64,000 bases of DNA, from NCBI RefSeq assembly GCF_049310025.1, contig NZ_JBJYKD010000010.1, positions 1 to 64,000 of the forward strand, read 5' to 3'. Positions 1-8,830 of this stretch are shown one piece after another. A model generated the notes under the pieces. The model was not told the origin of the DNA. It was given only the letters and a program-made list of their open reading frames with translations, and did not search any database. The translations under genes and the position numbers were made by a program. The DNA is from JBJYKD01 sp049310025 (lineage in GTDB: Bacteria; Bacillota; Thermosediminibacteria; Thermosediminibacterales; Tepidanaerobacteraceae). The first letter of the stretch is position 1, and each line of letters opens with the position of its first letter.

Positions 1-158
1 TCTTCATTCTTGAGCATCATCTTTCTTCGTCCCGACAGAGCCGATGTTCCAGCGAAGATTTCCGCCGCTGTTGCAGTAACTGTTTTAATCCCCGTCACCG
101 GCGTTCTGATGGTGTAATTTAAAACATCATCTTTTGTAGGAACAAATATCTGTGCCAT
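1..158 (-). CDS. Phage protein, partial (N-terminal 52 residues)
   Basis: The frame opens with ATG at 158 and runs off the left edge. It begins MAQIFVPTKDDV and contains the phrase NYTIRTPVTGIKTVTATAAE. The start overlaps the stop of the preceding gene (TAATG), which is typical of translational coupling in this operon. I do not recognise a domain; position after the tail tip suggests a fibre, base-plate or host-interaction accessory protein. Confidence 0.6.
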   Translation of the reverse strand, partial: MAQIFVPTKDDVLNYTIRTPVTGIKTVTATAAEIFAGTSALSGRRKMMLKNE

Positions 159-352
159 TATACCACCTCTTCAAAAAATACTTTTCCATTTGTTATTCCC
201 AGTCGCCAGGATGTGCCCTGGTTATCTTTAATAACAATTCCCCCTGCAAACCTGCTGTCGATTACATCCATATTGCCGTTGATGTCGGCTATGTTGACAG
301 GGTCTGTGCCATCTGGCTTTTTAAGATTGAGATTGGGAGTAAAAGTAGCCAT
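158..352 (-). CDS. Small phage tail-region protein
   Basis: This 64-residue protein starts MATFTPNLNLKKPDGTD and carries NIADINGNMDVID, a pattern common in short proteins encoded after tail-tip genes of Clostridia and Bacillus phages. It is probably a receptor-binding or fibre accessory piece, but no catalytic residues are seen. An AGGTGATT-type ribosome site precedes the ATG, and a terminator hairpin (368-392) lies just upstream, so it may have its own transcript. Confidence 0.6.
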   Translation of the reverse strand: MATFTPNLNLKKPDGTDPVNIADINGNMDVIDSRFAGGIVIKDNQGTSWRLGITNGKVFFEEVV

Positions 353-367
353 AGAATCACCTCACAT

Positions 368-392
368 AAAAAAATGCTGGCTTGAAAGCCAG
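368..392 (-). terminator. Rho-independent terminator, minus strand
   Basis: On the minus strand the stem CTGGCT/AGCCAG with a four-base loop is followed by CATTTTTTT. It would stop tail-operon transcripts after the gene at 1156-1371, beside the inserted plus-strand gene. Confidence 0.55.
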
Positions 393-393
393 G

Positions 394-422
394 TTAACAT
401 ATTGCATAAATCGTGGTAAAAT
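394..422 (+). promoter_or_regulatory. Promoter of the plus-strand passenger gene
   Basis: TTAACA (394-399) and TAAAAT (417-422) are separated by 17 bases, with TGG just before the -10 as in extended -10 promoters. It faces the secreted protein gene at 453 and is independent of the minus-strand tail operon. Confidence 0.6.
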
Positions 423-452
423 TAGGACAAAATATAAATGGAGGGGTTACAA

Positions 453-1154
453 ATGAAAAAGTTTATGATTCTTCTTGTAATTAGCTTATTGCTTATCACC
501 TCTTCTGTATCTGCTGCCGTCGAGCAGTTCATCCTCACCAGGTCGCCTTTCCCAATCATAGTAAACGGACAGGCCCTCAAATCAGACCTGCCCGTGCTGA
601 ATTACAAAGGTAATACATACATTCCCCTGAAAAAGGTAGGAGAGGCCCTGGGTGTACCGGTGGAGTTTAAGGATAATAAAATTGTGATTGGGGAAGGGGG
701 AAAAGGCGATACAGTTACAAATAATACATCAGATGTTGCCACAGCTAAGGTTAATGAGTTAATTCAATTTGATAAATCAAAAATAAAAATTAACAGTGTC
801 TCTTACAGTAATACTTTTACATTTGATAAATATATGAAAAACCATGCTGGAACTTCCGACCCATATAAAGCCCGTGATGGTTATTCCCTTATCATAATTA
901 ATGGTGATTTTTTAATATTAGAAGCTCCTAAAAATAAATTTGATTGGAGACCAATAGATATTAATGTTGAGGTTAATTTTAACACTGGACAGTCTATACG
1001 CCCACGTTTTTATGATTTTGAAGAAGATACTGTTAAATTAAATTCATGGACAAATATAACTTGGGGATTAGAATTCCCAAAAAATATCAAGCCAACTTCA
1101 ATAACTGTTATTGACCCTGTTAGTCATAAAAAAGTAGAGGTTTCATTAGAATAA
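453..1154 (+). CDS. Secreted stalk-like protein, phage passenger gene
   Basis: The ATG at 453 follows GGAGGGG with a six-base spacer. The 233-residue protein starts with a signal peptide (MKK followed by a hydrophobic stretch, cleavage probably after SVSA at about residue 21). Residues 28-70 (PIIVNGQALKSDLPVLNYKG, then TYIPLKKVGEALGVPVEF) match the copper amine oxidase N-terminal (stalk) repeat widespread in Clostridia surface proteins. The C-terminal half is a beta-rich domain I cannot name. It is AT-richer than flanking phage genes and on the opposite strand with its own promoter, which fits a lysogenic-conversion gene that alters the host surface. That role is inference. Confidence 0.8.
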   Translation: MKKFMILLVISLLLITSSVSAAVEQFILTRSPFPIIVNGQALKSDLPVLNYKGNTYIPLKKVGEALGVPVEFKDNKIVIGEGGKGDTVTNNTSDVATAKVNELIQFDKSKIKINSVSYSNTFTFDKYMKNHAGTSDPYKARDGYSLIIINGDFLILEAPKNKFDWRPIDINVEVNFNTGQSIRPRFYDFEEDTVKLNSWTNITWGLEFPKNIKPTSITVIDPVSHKKVEVSLE

Positions 1155-1155
1155 G

Positions 1156-1371
1156 TTATTTAGATGGGTTTTCTTGTAAAATTGTATTTATATTATCAAG
1201 CTCATTTTTAAGTCTTTTGCAGTAGTCTTGAATTTTTATAACTTGTTCATTATACGCTTGTAAATTATATTCCAATCTTCGTTTATATTTCATTAATTCT
1301 TCAAGGGTCATTTCGTTTTGGTAATTTAAAATGAATTTATCCCCATTTTTTTGTAATTTATTTAATTGCAT
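1156..1371 (-). CDS. Small coiled-coil phage protein
   Basis: A 71-residue, highly charged protein with a heptad-like C-terminal half (LEELMKYKRRLEYNL, KIQDYCKRLKNELDNI). It follows the tail-tip gene by three bases and is preceded by GGGGGTATGAAG. Small coiled-coil proteins at this position are often fibre chaperones or base-plate linkers, but nothing specific can be assigned. Its 3' end faces the passenger gene with a single base between stops. Confidence 0.6.
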   Translation of the reverse strand: MQLNKLQKNGDKFILNYQNEMTLEELMKYKRRLEYNLQAYNEQVIKIQDYCKRLKNELDNINTILQENPSK

Positions 1372-1374
1372 TCT

Positions 1375-3672
1375 TCATACCCCCATAAAGAATTGACAAA
1401 ATATAGTAGCGTCGATACGGCCAAGCTGACTGCTGCCCAGTTCAATTGTATTCCATTGCCCTATAGTTAAATATGGGGCAATATTTATATTTGACTGGTC
1501 AGCATTGAAAGGCCCTCCCAATTCTGATGTTCTATCAATCCCATTAATTTTTATCGTTATATTTGATGGCATTGTGCTTAAATATATACCGTATATTATA
1601 GGGTGCATATGTGATGGTATATTTACATCATGTGTATGAGTAGGAGCAATAAAATCATGTGAATGTGGTCGTAAAGTTACCCAATGATAATGATATGCAT
1701 CATCAAACAAGTGATCGTGCTCTCCATCATAACCTATATCGTGGTCATGAAGGCCGGATTCTAAAAATACAGTGTATCCTCCACCATATAAAGCTAGTTT
1801 AGTCCCATCAGGAATGCCATGATTATGTCTTCCGCTTGTGCCGGTTAAACCGCCATGGTCATGGTTTCCTTCATAAGATAAAATTCTAAATGGGGGAACA
1901 AATCCTCTGCTTGTATCAATTCCCCATACATCATCTTCGGATGTAAAATAATCACCGCCACCGTTCGCCGTAGTTGACGACACGCTGCCGCCGCTACTGC
2001 TGGTAACTGTGCTTCCTCCCCCACTCGCTGCTCCCTTCTCATAAGCCCTAAACTGCTGGAGACGAAAACGCAGGATTGCCCTTCTAATACTCCTTGTCTC
2101 CGGTGGAATATAAACATTTAATACCAGCGGATTAGCCGAATCCACATTGTCGGCTCTGCCTTCCTGCCAGGATTGGAGGATTCCGTCCTGGTCAAGGATT
2201 GTCTGTTGGCCGGTTTTATCTTTTATAATTAGCCCAAAAATATCAGTATCATATTCCCCCAATCTAACCCTTATATTGTTCTGCCTATCTACCACATACA
2301 AGCAGTTTCCGTCAATATAAAGATTTCCTGCTTCGCTTATCACCCTCACCAGCGAAGTATTAAGCTGCCCTGTATTTATAACATCTGCAGTAAAACCGTC
2401 TCCTGTGCCAAACGTCCTCCATATCCAATTGCCGTTGGCATCCTTCTGATTCGCAATCGCCAGCATTCCGCCTACAAGCGCTATGGCCTTTGTGGGATTG
2501 TCTTTGTTATCCAATATCAAAAGACCTTGGTCGTTAGCAACAACAGTGCCCAATCCAGCTTGAAGTTCATTGTTGTGTGCATCAATAATACCTTCCAGCC
2601 ATTTGGTGGAGAGTTTCTTTGTCTGCCGGTTGAAGGCATTATTAACTATGTCCTGGGTCTTTTTGAAGGATACAAAGTAATCGGTCAGCTTCGGAATGAA
2701 GTTGCCCAAAACCACCGATGACCTCTGCGGCTCATAAGGATAATAGGTGTATTCCAGAATCTCAGCCTTAACGTCTATACCCAGTTCTTCATCAATGATT
2801 GTAATAATATCACCTAGGTTGAATTTCTCATATTCATAGCTTGCAAGCTTCGATAATTCCACCACATTGACATCATAAGATACTTTAGGCATTTCTACAT
2901 CCGCAAGATATTTCCGTGCCTCATCTAAAAGCTTTTGCGGGTCATCTATATCATCAAATTTAACTTCACTGATTTTGGGCCGTGGGAAATTTCCGATATA
3001 CCGGCTGTCAATATATTTATGGCCGGTAATGCTTTCAAAAGTAAGCCCATCTTTGCCGTAAACATATAGCCGGGTTACTACATCCCGGCCATCGGTAATC
3101 TTTTTTATGGTCTTGATGTTTTTCTTATATCTAAACTGAATGCCGTTATCCTGGCCTATATTATGGAGCAAGGATATCTTGAAATTATCCCGCTTTAGCT
3201 CTCCACCCCATACCTCTATAACTTTGAGGATATTGTGATGTATATCCCCTCTCTCAAGCCTTATATCCGATACGGGAAATTCATCCACTCTTTCAACAGT
3301 AAACCGGGTGCCACTTAAAAGCATGTTTAATACTGCCTGGGGAGTGGTGGCAGGGATAAAGTTAAATTCTTCTCGGTCTTCTTCCCAGTATTCGTCGAGA
3401 AGCTCAAAATAGATATGTTTCCCTTCGACAGTGCCTATCAATTTATTTTCCTCGTCTCTTGCTTCATCAAAGTAGTTTATTATAAAATATTGGCCTTTGA
3501 TTTCAACATAGTTTCCATATTGAATATACTGCCATTTAGGATCATTCCGAGGCAAATTCATTGAGAAGGCATAATCTCCATTGATTTGCTCTGTCACCTT
3601 AACGTTGAAGGCATTTTCAAGATAAGCTATCCGCTTCAAATCCTTGTCAAGGACTATGGGGACGTCTCTCAT
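1375..3672 (-). CDS. Tail tip / tail endopeptidase-like protein (Tal) with His-rich fibre region
   Basis: The 765-residue protein starts MRDVPIVLDKDLKRIAYLENA and its first 330 residues match the prophage endopeptidase tail (Tal/gp18-like) base-plate hub fold. A middle section (about 360-520) is fibre-like with NTGQLNTSLVRVISEAGNLYIDG-type segments. The distal part is rich in HxH motifs (HDH, HNH, HDHL, HYHW, HSHD, HTHD, HMH; bases about 1600-1870), as in metal-coordinating phage fibre knots. A serine/glycine linker precedes it. The ATG at 3672 overlaps the preceding stop (TAATG); a GTG nine bases upstream is less likely. Confidence 0.85.
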   Translation of the reverse strand: MRDVPIVLDKDLKRIAYLENAFNVKVTEQINGDYAFSMNLPRNDPKWQYIQYGNYVEIKGQYFIINYFDEARDEENKLIGTVEGKHIYFELLDEYWEEDREEFNFIPATTPQAVLNMLLSGTRFTVERVDEFPVSDIRLERGDIHHNILKVIEVWGGELKRDNFKISLLHNIGQDNGIQFRYKKNIKTIKKITDGRDVVTRLYVYGKDGLTFESITGHKYIDSRYIGNFPRPKISEVKFDDIDDPQKLLDEARKYLADVEMPKVSYDVNVVELSKLASYEYEKFNLGDIITIIDEELGIDVKAEILEYTYYPYEPQRSSVVLGNFIPKLTDYFVSFKKTQDIVNNAFNRQTKKLSTKWLEGIIDAHNNELQAGLGTVVANDQGLLILDNKDNPTKAIALVGGMLAIANQKDANGNWIWRTFGTGDGFTADVINTGQLNTSLVRVISEAGNLYIDGNCLYVVDRQNNIRVRLGEYDTDIFGLIIKDKTGQQTILDQDGILQSWQEGRADNVDSANPLVLNVYIPPETRSIRRAILRFRLQQFRAYEKGAASGGGSTVTSSSGGSVSSTTANGGGDYFTSEDDVWGIDTSRGFVPPFRILSYEGNHDHGGLTGTSGRHNHGIPDGTKLALYGGGYTVFLESGLHDHDIGYDGEHDHLFDDAYHYHWVTLRPHSHDFIAPTHTHDVNIPSHMHPIIYGIYLSTMPSNITIKINGIDRTSELGGPFNADQSNINIAPYLTIGQWNTIELGSSQLGRIDATIFCQFFMGV

Positions 3673-4259
3673 TATAACCACCTGTCTTTATACTGGATTT
3701 GTATGGTCATAAGCACATTGCCGGTATCGTCCTGGATAACTAAATAATTTACCCCTGTTTCTAACTCAATAAATTTATCTACTGAATTATTGGCAAGTAT
3801 ATCATTTACCAAAGCAATAAATTTTTCTGTATCGATAACAAGTGTTTGTCCTGGCCCCAATTCGCCCGTAAATACCATCTGCGATAACATGGCCGTAAGC
3901 TGCAAAGAATCGATAATAATCTCTTTTGGTAGATAAAGCATCTGTTTTGAATCTATTAGATATATCTTATCTGCCGATATGATAAATTTGGTATCCGTTA
4001 ATTTTTCCCTACTGGCGTATATAATCTGTTTGCTATCGGCTAAAGTTTCTCTGTCTAACGTTATAACTTGCTTTGTATCTGCAAAAATAATTTTTTCTAC
4101 CGTCAATACAATCTTGGTATCAATATTCCCGGTAAAATCCATGGTCAAAGACTGCTTTGTATCAATTAAAGTTTTAAGAGCGTTCGCAAGCATATCCCAT
4201 GTGTATAAACCTAAACTATCCCAGGTATTTTGTGATAACTGATTCCATGTATATCCCAT
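3672..4259 (-). CDS. Tail protein with six 14-residue repeats
   Basis: The 195-residue protein has a tryptophan-rich N terminus (TWNQLSQNTWDSLGLYTWDM). Residues 33-116 form six exact 14-residue units that all begin D[ST]K (DTKQSLTM, DTKIVLTV, DTKQVITL, DSKQIIYA, DTKFIISA, DSKQMLYL), followed by a degenerate seventh starting DSLQ. The C-terminal 50 residues are a separate beta domain ending TIQIQYKDRWL. The period and alternating hydrophobic pattern suggest a beta-solenoid or stacked strands. It lies between Dit and Tal genes, so it is a tail-tip component. I do not recognise the family. Confidence 0.75.
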   Translation of the reverse strand: MGYTWNQLSQNTWDSLGLYTWDMLANALKTLIDTKQSLTMDFTGNIDTKIVLTVEKIIFADTKQVITLDRETLADSKQIIYASREKLTDTKFIISADKIYLIDSKQMLYLPKEIIIDSLQLTAMLSQMVFTGELGPGQTLVIDTEKFIALVNDILANNSVDKFIELETGVNYLVIQDDTGNVLMTIQIQYKDRWL

Positions 4260-4270
4260 AAAATCACGTC

Positions 4271-4669
4271 CTATACGGCATATTCAACAGCAGTTATTTT
4301 ATAGTCTATGTTTGTTCTGTTCTGACTGTCCTGGCCCGGCGCTACAATCACACGCCTCCATATCTTTACCACATCTCCCGACTGCCCGGATGCGGCTATG
4401 CTTCCTACATTCAAACTGTCGCTAAAAGCCCCCGGAGAACCGTTTAAATCTAGTGCAAATTTTATATCTACATTCGCATCATCATTTACTGCCGTTATTA
4501 CTACATTCTCATACCTTTTGACAGTGCTATCATTTCCGATATAAATTGCTCTATCAGCAGTAAATCCGGTGGTTCCATTTCCCGTTGCCACATCAGGATT
4601 GCTCCCGTCACCCTCGCTAAACATGCCAGTTTTATTGCTGTTGGCATATATGTGCAGCACTCGAATCAC
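4271..4669 (-). CDS. Tail-tip accessory protein
   Basis: A 132-residue protein beginning MIRVLHIYANSNKTGMFSEG, beta-rich, with DGSNPDVATGNGTTGF and a conserved-looking core (VVITAVNDDANVDIKFALD). It reads like a single beta-sandwich module as in small phage structural proteins. Its start overlaps the end of the Dit gene by four bases. No enzyme motif is seen. Confidence 0.6.
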   Translation of the reverse strand: MIRVLHIYANSNKTGMFSEGDGSNPDVATGNGTTGFTADRAIYIGNDSTVKRYENVVITAVNDDANVDIKFALDLNGSPGAFSDSLNVGSIAASGQSGDVVKIWRRVIVAPGQDSQNRTNIDYKITAVEYAV

Positions 4670-5184
4670 CCCTTATAAAGCATGATTTTGATATTTTTCA
4701 TATTCACGGAACCATTATTTTTGATTGATATTATAAACGGCGTCTTATATGTCCCCTGGCTATTTATTATTATGACTTCTGGTTTGGTGGAAAAACTCAA
4801 GCTTTTATCTGTATACGCAAAAGGCTCACACTTAAACTGAAGTGTGAACCTTCCAAGGTTTATGGTCTGCTCTAAATCTATCCTGTTATTGATTTTTGCT
4901 AGGTAATATTTATCCGGCTCATCATCAAAAATAAGTTTCCCCCGGGTGGTCGAATATAGCCATGCCGCAATCTGCCTGGCTTTGCTTCGTAAGTCTCCGA
5001 CAATAGCGCAATCAACTTCTATAATCCGGTCTTCAAGTTCCCCTGAAGAATAATCGTATACTCCATGCCTGCCTGGAATAACTTCTTCTACTTGGCGAAT
5101 GGAGGGAAGTAATTGCCTGTTCCGTGAGCGCATATAAATTCCATATTCCGAACTGTGGTGTCCGTTAAATGTGAAACCCAACAA
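4666..5184 (-). CDS. Distal tail protein (Dit)
   Basis: This 172-residue protein begins MLGFTFNGHHSSEYGIYMRS and contains IPGRHGVYDYSSG and WLYSTTRGKLIFDDEPDKYYLAK, hallmarks of the siphovirus Dit N-terminal hub domain. Dit hexamers join the tail tube to the base plate. It starts directly after the tape-measure stop. It has only the ring domain plus a short galectin-like end, so no carbohydrate-binding insertion is apparent. Confidence 0.85.
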   Translation of the reverse strand: MLGFTFNGHHSSEYGIYMRSRNRQLLPSIRQVEEVIPGRHGVYDYSSGELEDRIIEVDCAIVGDLRSKARQIAAWLYSTTRGKLIFDDEPDKYYLAKINNRIDLEQTINLGRFTLQFKCEPFAYTDKSLSFSTKPEVIIINSQGTYKTPFIISIKNNGSVNMKNIKIMLYKG

Positions 5185-8100
5185 TTACCCCACCTCCAAT
5201 GTATTCCGCAGTATTTTTGCCTGCTCTCGCTGGTAATTTTCTATATCCAGCTTATCCTTAAATATTTTCTGCCCGTAATCATTTAACGTTACTATTATCG
5301 GCCTCGGCGCTCCTGCAAAAGCAGGTCTTGCCCCTTGCACATTCATGATTATGTCTTTTATCGGCCTTATATCAAGTCCAGCAAGAAGCGTTGGTGTAAA
5401 AGCCTTCCACCAGGTGTGCAGCCTTGACAATGGCCCTTCCTTTGCCGGAGAATGAAGCTCTAAAACATCCGACGCCGCCTGTGCAAGTTTCGTGGCCGCT
5501 TCTTTCACTCTCTGGGCCTGTTCCTCCAAGCCTCTTGCAAATGCCTGGCCCAGGGCCTGGGCTGATTGATAATATACTCCAGCTTTAGATTGCAACATGC
5601 TGATGATATCATCCTGATTTTGCTTATAAACTTCCAGATTTTGCTGGGCAAACTGCTGTGCGCTGGCTAAAATTTGCTCATGAGTCTGCTCTATGATGAA
5701 TTTCCTTTCATCCAGTTTTTGTTTTTCTTCCTCATATGCTTTCTTTGTCCTTTCAAGTAAATCATCATAATAAGCCTGGGCTTCTTTAATTAGCTCGTCG
5801 TAATGGGCTTTGATGGCATCCTTTTCCTCGGCAAAGCGCTCTTGCATAAGCTCATATTCCTGCTGGAGTTGGTCTTTCTGGATCTCTGCATTCTCCTTAA
5901 TGTTGTCAATTTGGTCTTGCAGGGATTGAGTAAGTTGTTCATTTTGGATGTCCCTTATTTGTTTTGCCAGTTCTTTAGCCTTTTCCTGGCCCTCTGCTGT
6001 TGTAGACTTAGAATATAATTCATATAGCCTCTGTAAGTCTGCAAGTTGCTCTTGTCTATCCTGTTCCTCGGCAGCCCTGTTTATGGCATCTATCTGGTCT
6101 TGCAAGGCCTTTATTTTGGCATTGGCCTCATCATCAATCATTTTGAGCCTTGCTTTGTAATTCTTTTCGTATTCTCTTTGCTCTCTATCAAGACTATCAA
6201 GGGCCTCTTGCTGGGCCTCTCTTAATGCGTCGATCTTCTCGTTTTTTTCTCGGTTGATTAGGTCTATCCTATCGTTATAGGCCTCCTGCAAGGCATCATA
6301 TTCCTTCTGAAGAGCCTCGATTTGAGCATTATACATTTTGTCAGCTGCATTCTTTACTGCCTCTACCGAATTGTCCAGCATTTCCTTCCGGACTCTATAT
6401 ACTTCTCTATCCGCTTCCTTATAAAACTCGCTGTTTTTTGCGTATCTATCTCTTACCCGCTCCCATGCGGCTAGTTCTTCTTCTAAAGACATTCGGTTAT
6501 AATATTTCTCCTGGTCAATCCAGTTCTTAGAGAATTCAAAGGACTGCCGCATTTTCTCCTGACGGGCATCATATATCATCGTATCGAGTTGCCTTATTTC
6601 ATCGGCAGTTTTAGCATATTTCGCTTTTATAGTCTCCAGCATTTTGATTTCATCATCTATAGTTAATTGATTTAAATGTTTTCGGTAATTATATACATCA
6701 AGAGCGTTTTCCAGGGCTTCATTACGATATACTTCCTGTGCTTTTGATGCTTTTGTATTTATTTTTGCAGCACTGGTTGCGATAGAAGAAGTATATAGCT
6801 GTGTCCGCAACCTGTCTAATTCAGCTATGCTGTTTTGCAGTTCGTTAATATATCTTTGCTGACCCTGTATTTGTATTTCATAAGGAGTGGCCCAATCTTG
6901 TTCCAAGACACTTCCGATTAACCCGCCGAAGGGTACCAATGGATTTTTCAAGACCTTTGCCAGGATCTTTTGTTGCTCTAAATAAGCCTGTTGCTCTATT
7001 TTTAAGCTTTTGAGTATGGCATTAGCCCTGTCAAGCTCACTTTGGATATCCAGTTTCCTTTGCCTTATCTTGGCTTCTATAGCTTTTTTATGTTCTTCGC
7101 TGCTGTTTTTGACCTGCTCGACTTCTTTCTTTAATGCCTCAATGCTTATGCCGATAAGTTCTCCGTCTTTACCCCTTACCGCTATATCCTGGCCGAAGAT
7201 ATCTATAAGATACTGCATGGTATTTGCTAACTGGCTGGCTTCCTGGGCCGATAAGTTCTGTTTTTGTGCAAGATTTATATACTGCTGGGCACTCTCTATT
7301 ATTTTCTGATTGGTGTTCTGTATTGCGGTATATTTTTCTATCTCTGATTTTATTGCGTCATTATTGGTATACTGCTGGATTTTGGCCTGCTCTTCCAGGG
7401 CTTTATTGTATATTTTTATGGCTTCCGTTGCAGTTTCATACGTATATCCAAGCTGGCGCAGTTTTTTGTCCAGCTCGCCTATTTGCGCCTGAGTAATGGC
7501 AATAGTTGTATCATAACCGGCGGCCACCCCCGGGCTTTCACGGAAGGTATTTTTGGCTTCTTCAAGTTTTGCCTTTAATTCATCATATCGTCTAATTAAA
7601 TCCTCAAGCTGCTGGGCCTCTTGTTTGATTTCTTCCACCTGGTTATCCTGAATACCTTCGACCTTGATTTTGTTTAATTGCTCTACCTTTTGGTTGAAAA
7701 GTTCCTGCTCTTTTTTTGCTCTTTGCGTGGCCGCTATATAGTTATAAATTGCCGCTACAACCGCACCGATAGCCAGAGCCACCCATCCCCAGGGAGACTT
7801 CAGCAGGGTGACATTTAGGAGTTCAATGGCTTTTTTTACCTGGGGGATTATTAAGTTCAATGAAGTAAATAGGGCCACAAGACCGGTCAAGGATGTCGTT
7901 ACGGTTATGATGCCGGCAACCAATTGCGGATGTGCATTTGCTAAATTTGTAAACCCCTGTAGCACTAAACTCATAACCGAATATAAGTTTTCCATGGCAG
8001 GTGCTAGTGCATTGCCAACAGCAGTCTTGGCATAATTTACCTGCACCTCAAATGCGCTCATCTGACCGGAAAGACTGTTTGCTAGCTTAGCAGCATCACC

Positions 8101-8817
8101 AAGTTGGTGCTGAGTTTCCTTCAATATACCGTTAAATATGGCCTGCCGCACTCCTGCATCGGATGTGGCCCGGGATAAATCCTGGGCTGAATATCCCGCT
8201 TCCTCCAGCATAACGGAAAGGTTTTTTGTGACACCAGCATTATCTACCAATATGCTGTTACCATTCTTGATACCTTCCGTAGCTGAAACAATAGCCTCTC
8301 CGAAGGATAATGCTCCTTGTCTGCCAAAAGCAGCACTATCTTTAAACCGCTGCATTAGGATTATAGCCTGATCAAGTCCAAAACCGGCCAGCAGTAAATT
8401 TTTTAATCCTGTAGCCGCTTCGCCAATAGACATCAGCCCATCTTTGGAAAGTTCCTTTGCAGCTTCCGTAACATCATTAAGATTAATATTTAAACTTGCT
8501 GCAGTAGACTGCAACCCAATAATGGCATTATTGAATTGATTTGTAGAATTTATTACATCCTGAATGCCCTTTATCATCCCGTAAAATGCTGCTGCTGATG
8601 CTACCGCTACTTTTGTAAGTTCCGCCTGCACTTCCCTGGCCCCATCGGCAACATTTTTACTCCCCTGTGCTATCTGTTTTGCAGCATCCGATGCTTTTTT
8701 TGCCTGTTCCTGGGTCTGTTTTGCCAGATCCTGTATCTCTTTTTTGACGCCATTCATCGTGGCTTTAAAGGCTTCAGCAGTAGCTCGGATTGTAGCTGTA
8801 ATAGATCCTACTTCCAT
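5185..8817 (-). CDS. Tape measure protein
   Basis: The 1210-residue protein sets tail length. Residues 1-90 are coiled coil (QDLAKQTQEQAKKASDAA), followed by the tape-measure N-terminal domain (about 90-330: FNNAIIGLQSTAASLNI, GFGLDQAIILMQRF, KNLLLAGF), a hydrophobic segment near 300-365, and then a very long coiled coil with Q- and E-rich heptads (about 370-1120). The C terminus returns to a globular LHSPAKEGP segment shared by many tape measures. The start has a GGTGGTGAG site. By rough family scaling this predicts a tail on the order of 150-180 nm, which is only an estimate. Confidence 0.93.
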   Translation of the reverse strand: MEVGSITATIRATAEAFKATMNGVKKEIQDLAKQTQEQAKKASDAAKQIAQGSKNVADGAREVQAELTKVAVASAAAFYGMIKGIQDVINSTNQFNNAIIGLQSTAASLNINLNDVTEAAKELSKDGLMSIGEAATGLKNLLLAGFGLDQAIILMQRFKDSAAFGRQGALSFGEAIVSATEGIKNGNSILVDNAGVTKNLSVMLEEAGYSAQDLSRATSDAGVRQAIFNGILKETQHQLGDAAKLANSLSGQMSAFEVQVNYAKTAVGNALAPAMENLYSVMSLVLQGFTNLANAHPQLVAGIITVTTSLTGLVALFTSLNLIIPQVKKAIELLNVTLLKSPWGWVALAIGAVVAAIYNYIAATQRAKKEQELFNQKVEQLNKIKVEGIQDNQVEEIKQEAQQLEDLIRRYDELKAKLEEAKNTFRESPGVAAGYDTTIAITQAQIGELDKKLRQLGYTYETATEAIKIYNKALEEQAKIQQYTNNDAIKSEIEKYTAIQNTNQKIIESAQQYINLAQKQNLSAQEASQLANTMQYLIDIFGQDIAVRGKDGELIGISIEALKKEVEQVKNSSEEHKKAIEAKIRQRKLDIQSELDRANAILKSLKIEQQAYLEQQKILAKVLKNPLVPFGGLIGSVLEQDWATPYEIQIQGQQRYINELQNSIAELDRLRTQLYTSSIATSAAKINTKASKAQEVYRNEALENALDVYNYRKHLNQLTIDDEIKMLETIKAKYAKTADEIRQLDTMIYDARQEKMRQSFEFSKNWIDQEKYYNRMSLEEELAAWERVRDRYAKNSEFYKEADREVYRVRKEMLDNSVEAVKNAADKMYNAQIEALQKEYDALQEAYNDRIDLINREKNEKIDALREAQQEALDSLDREQREYEKNYKARLKMIDDEANAKIKALQDQIDAINRAAEEQDRQEQLADLQRLYELYSKSTTAEGQEKAKELAKQIRDIQNEQLTQSLQDQIDNIKENAEIQKDQLQQEYELMQERFAEEKDAIKAHYDELIKEAQAYYDDLLERTKKAYEEEKQKLDERKFIIEQTHEQILASAQQFAQQNLEVYKQNQDDIISMLQSKAGVYYQSAQALGQAFARGLEEQAQRVKEAATKLAQAASDVLELHSPAKEGPLSRLHTWWKAFTPTLLAGLDIRPIKDIIMNVQGARPAFAGAPRPIIVTLNDYGQKIFKDKLDIENYQREQAKILRNTLEVG

Positions 8818-8830
8818 TTTCTCACCACCT

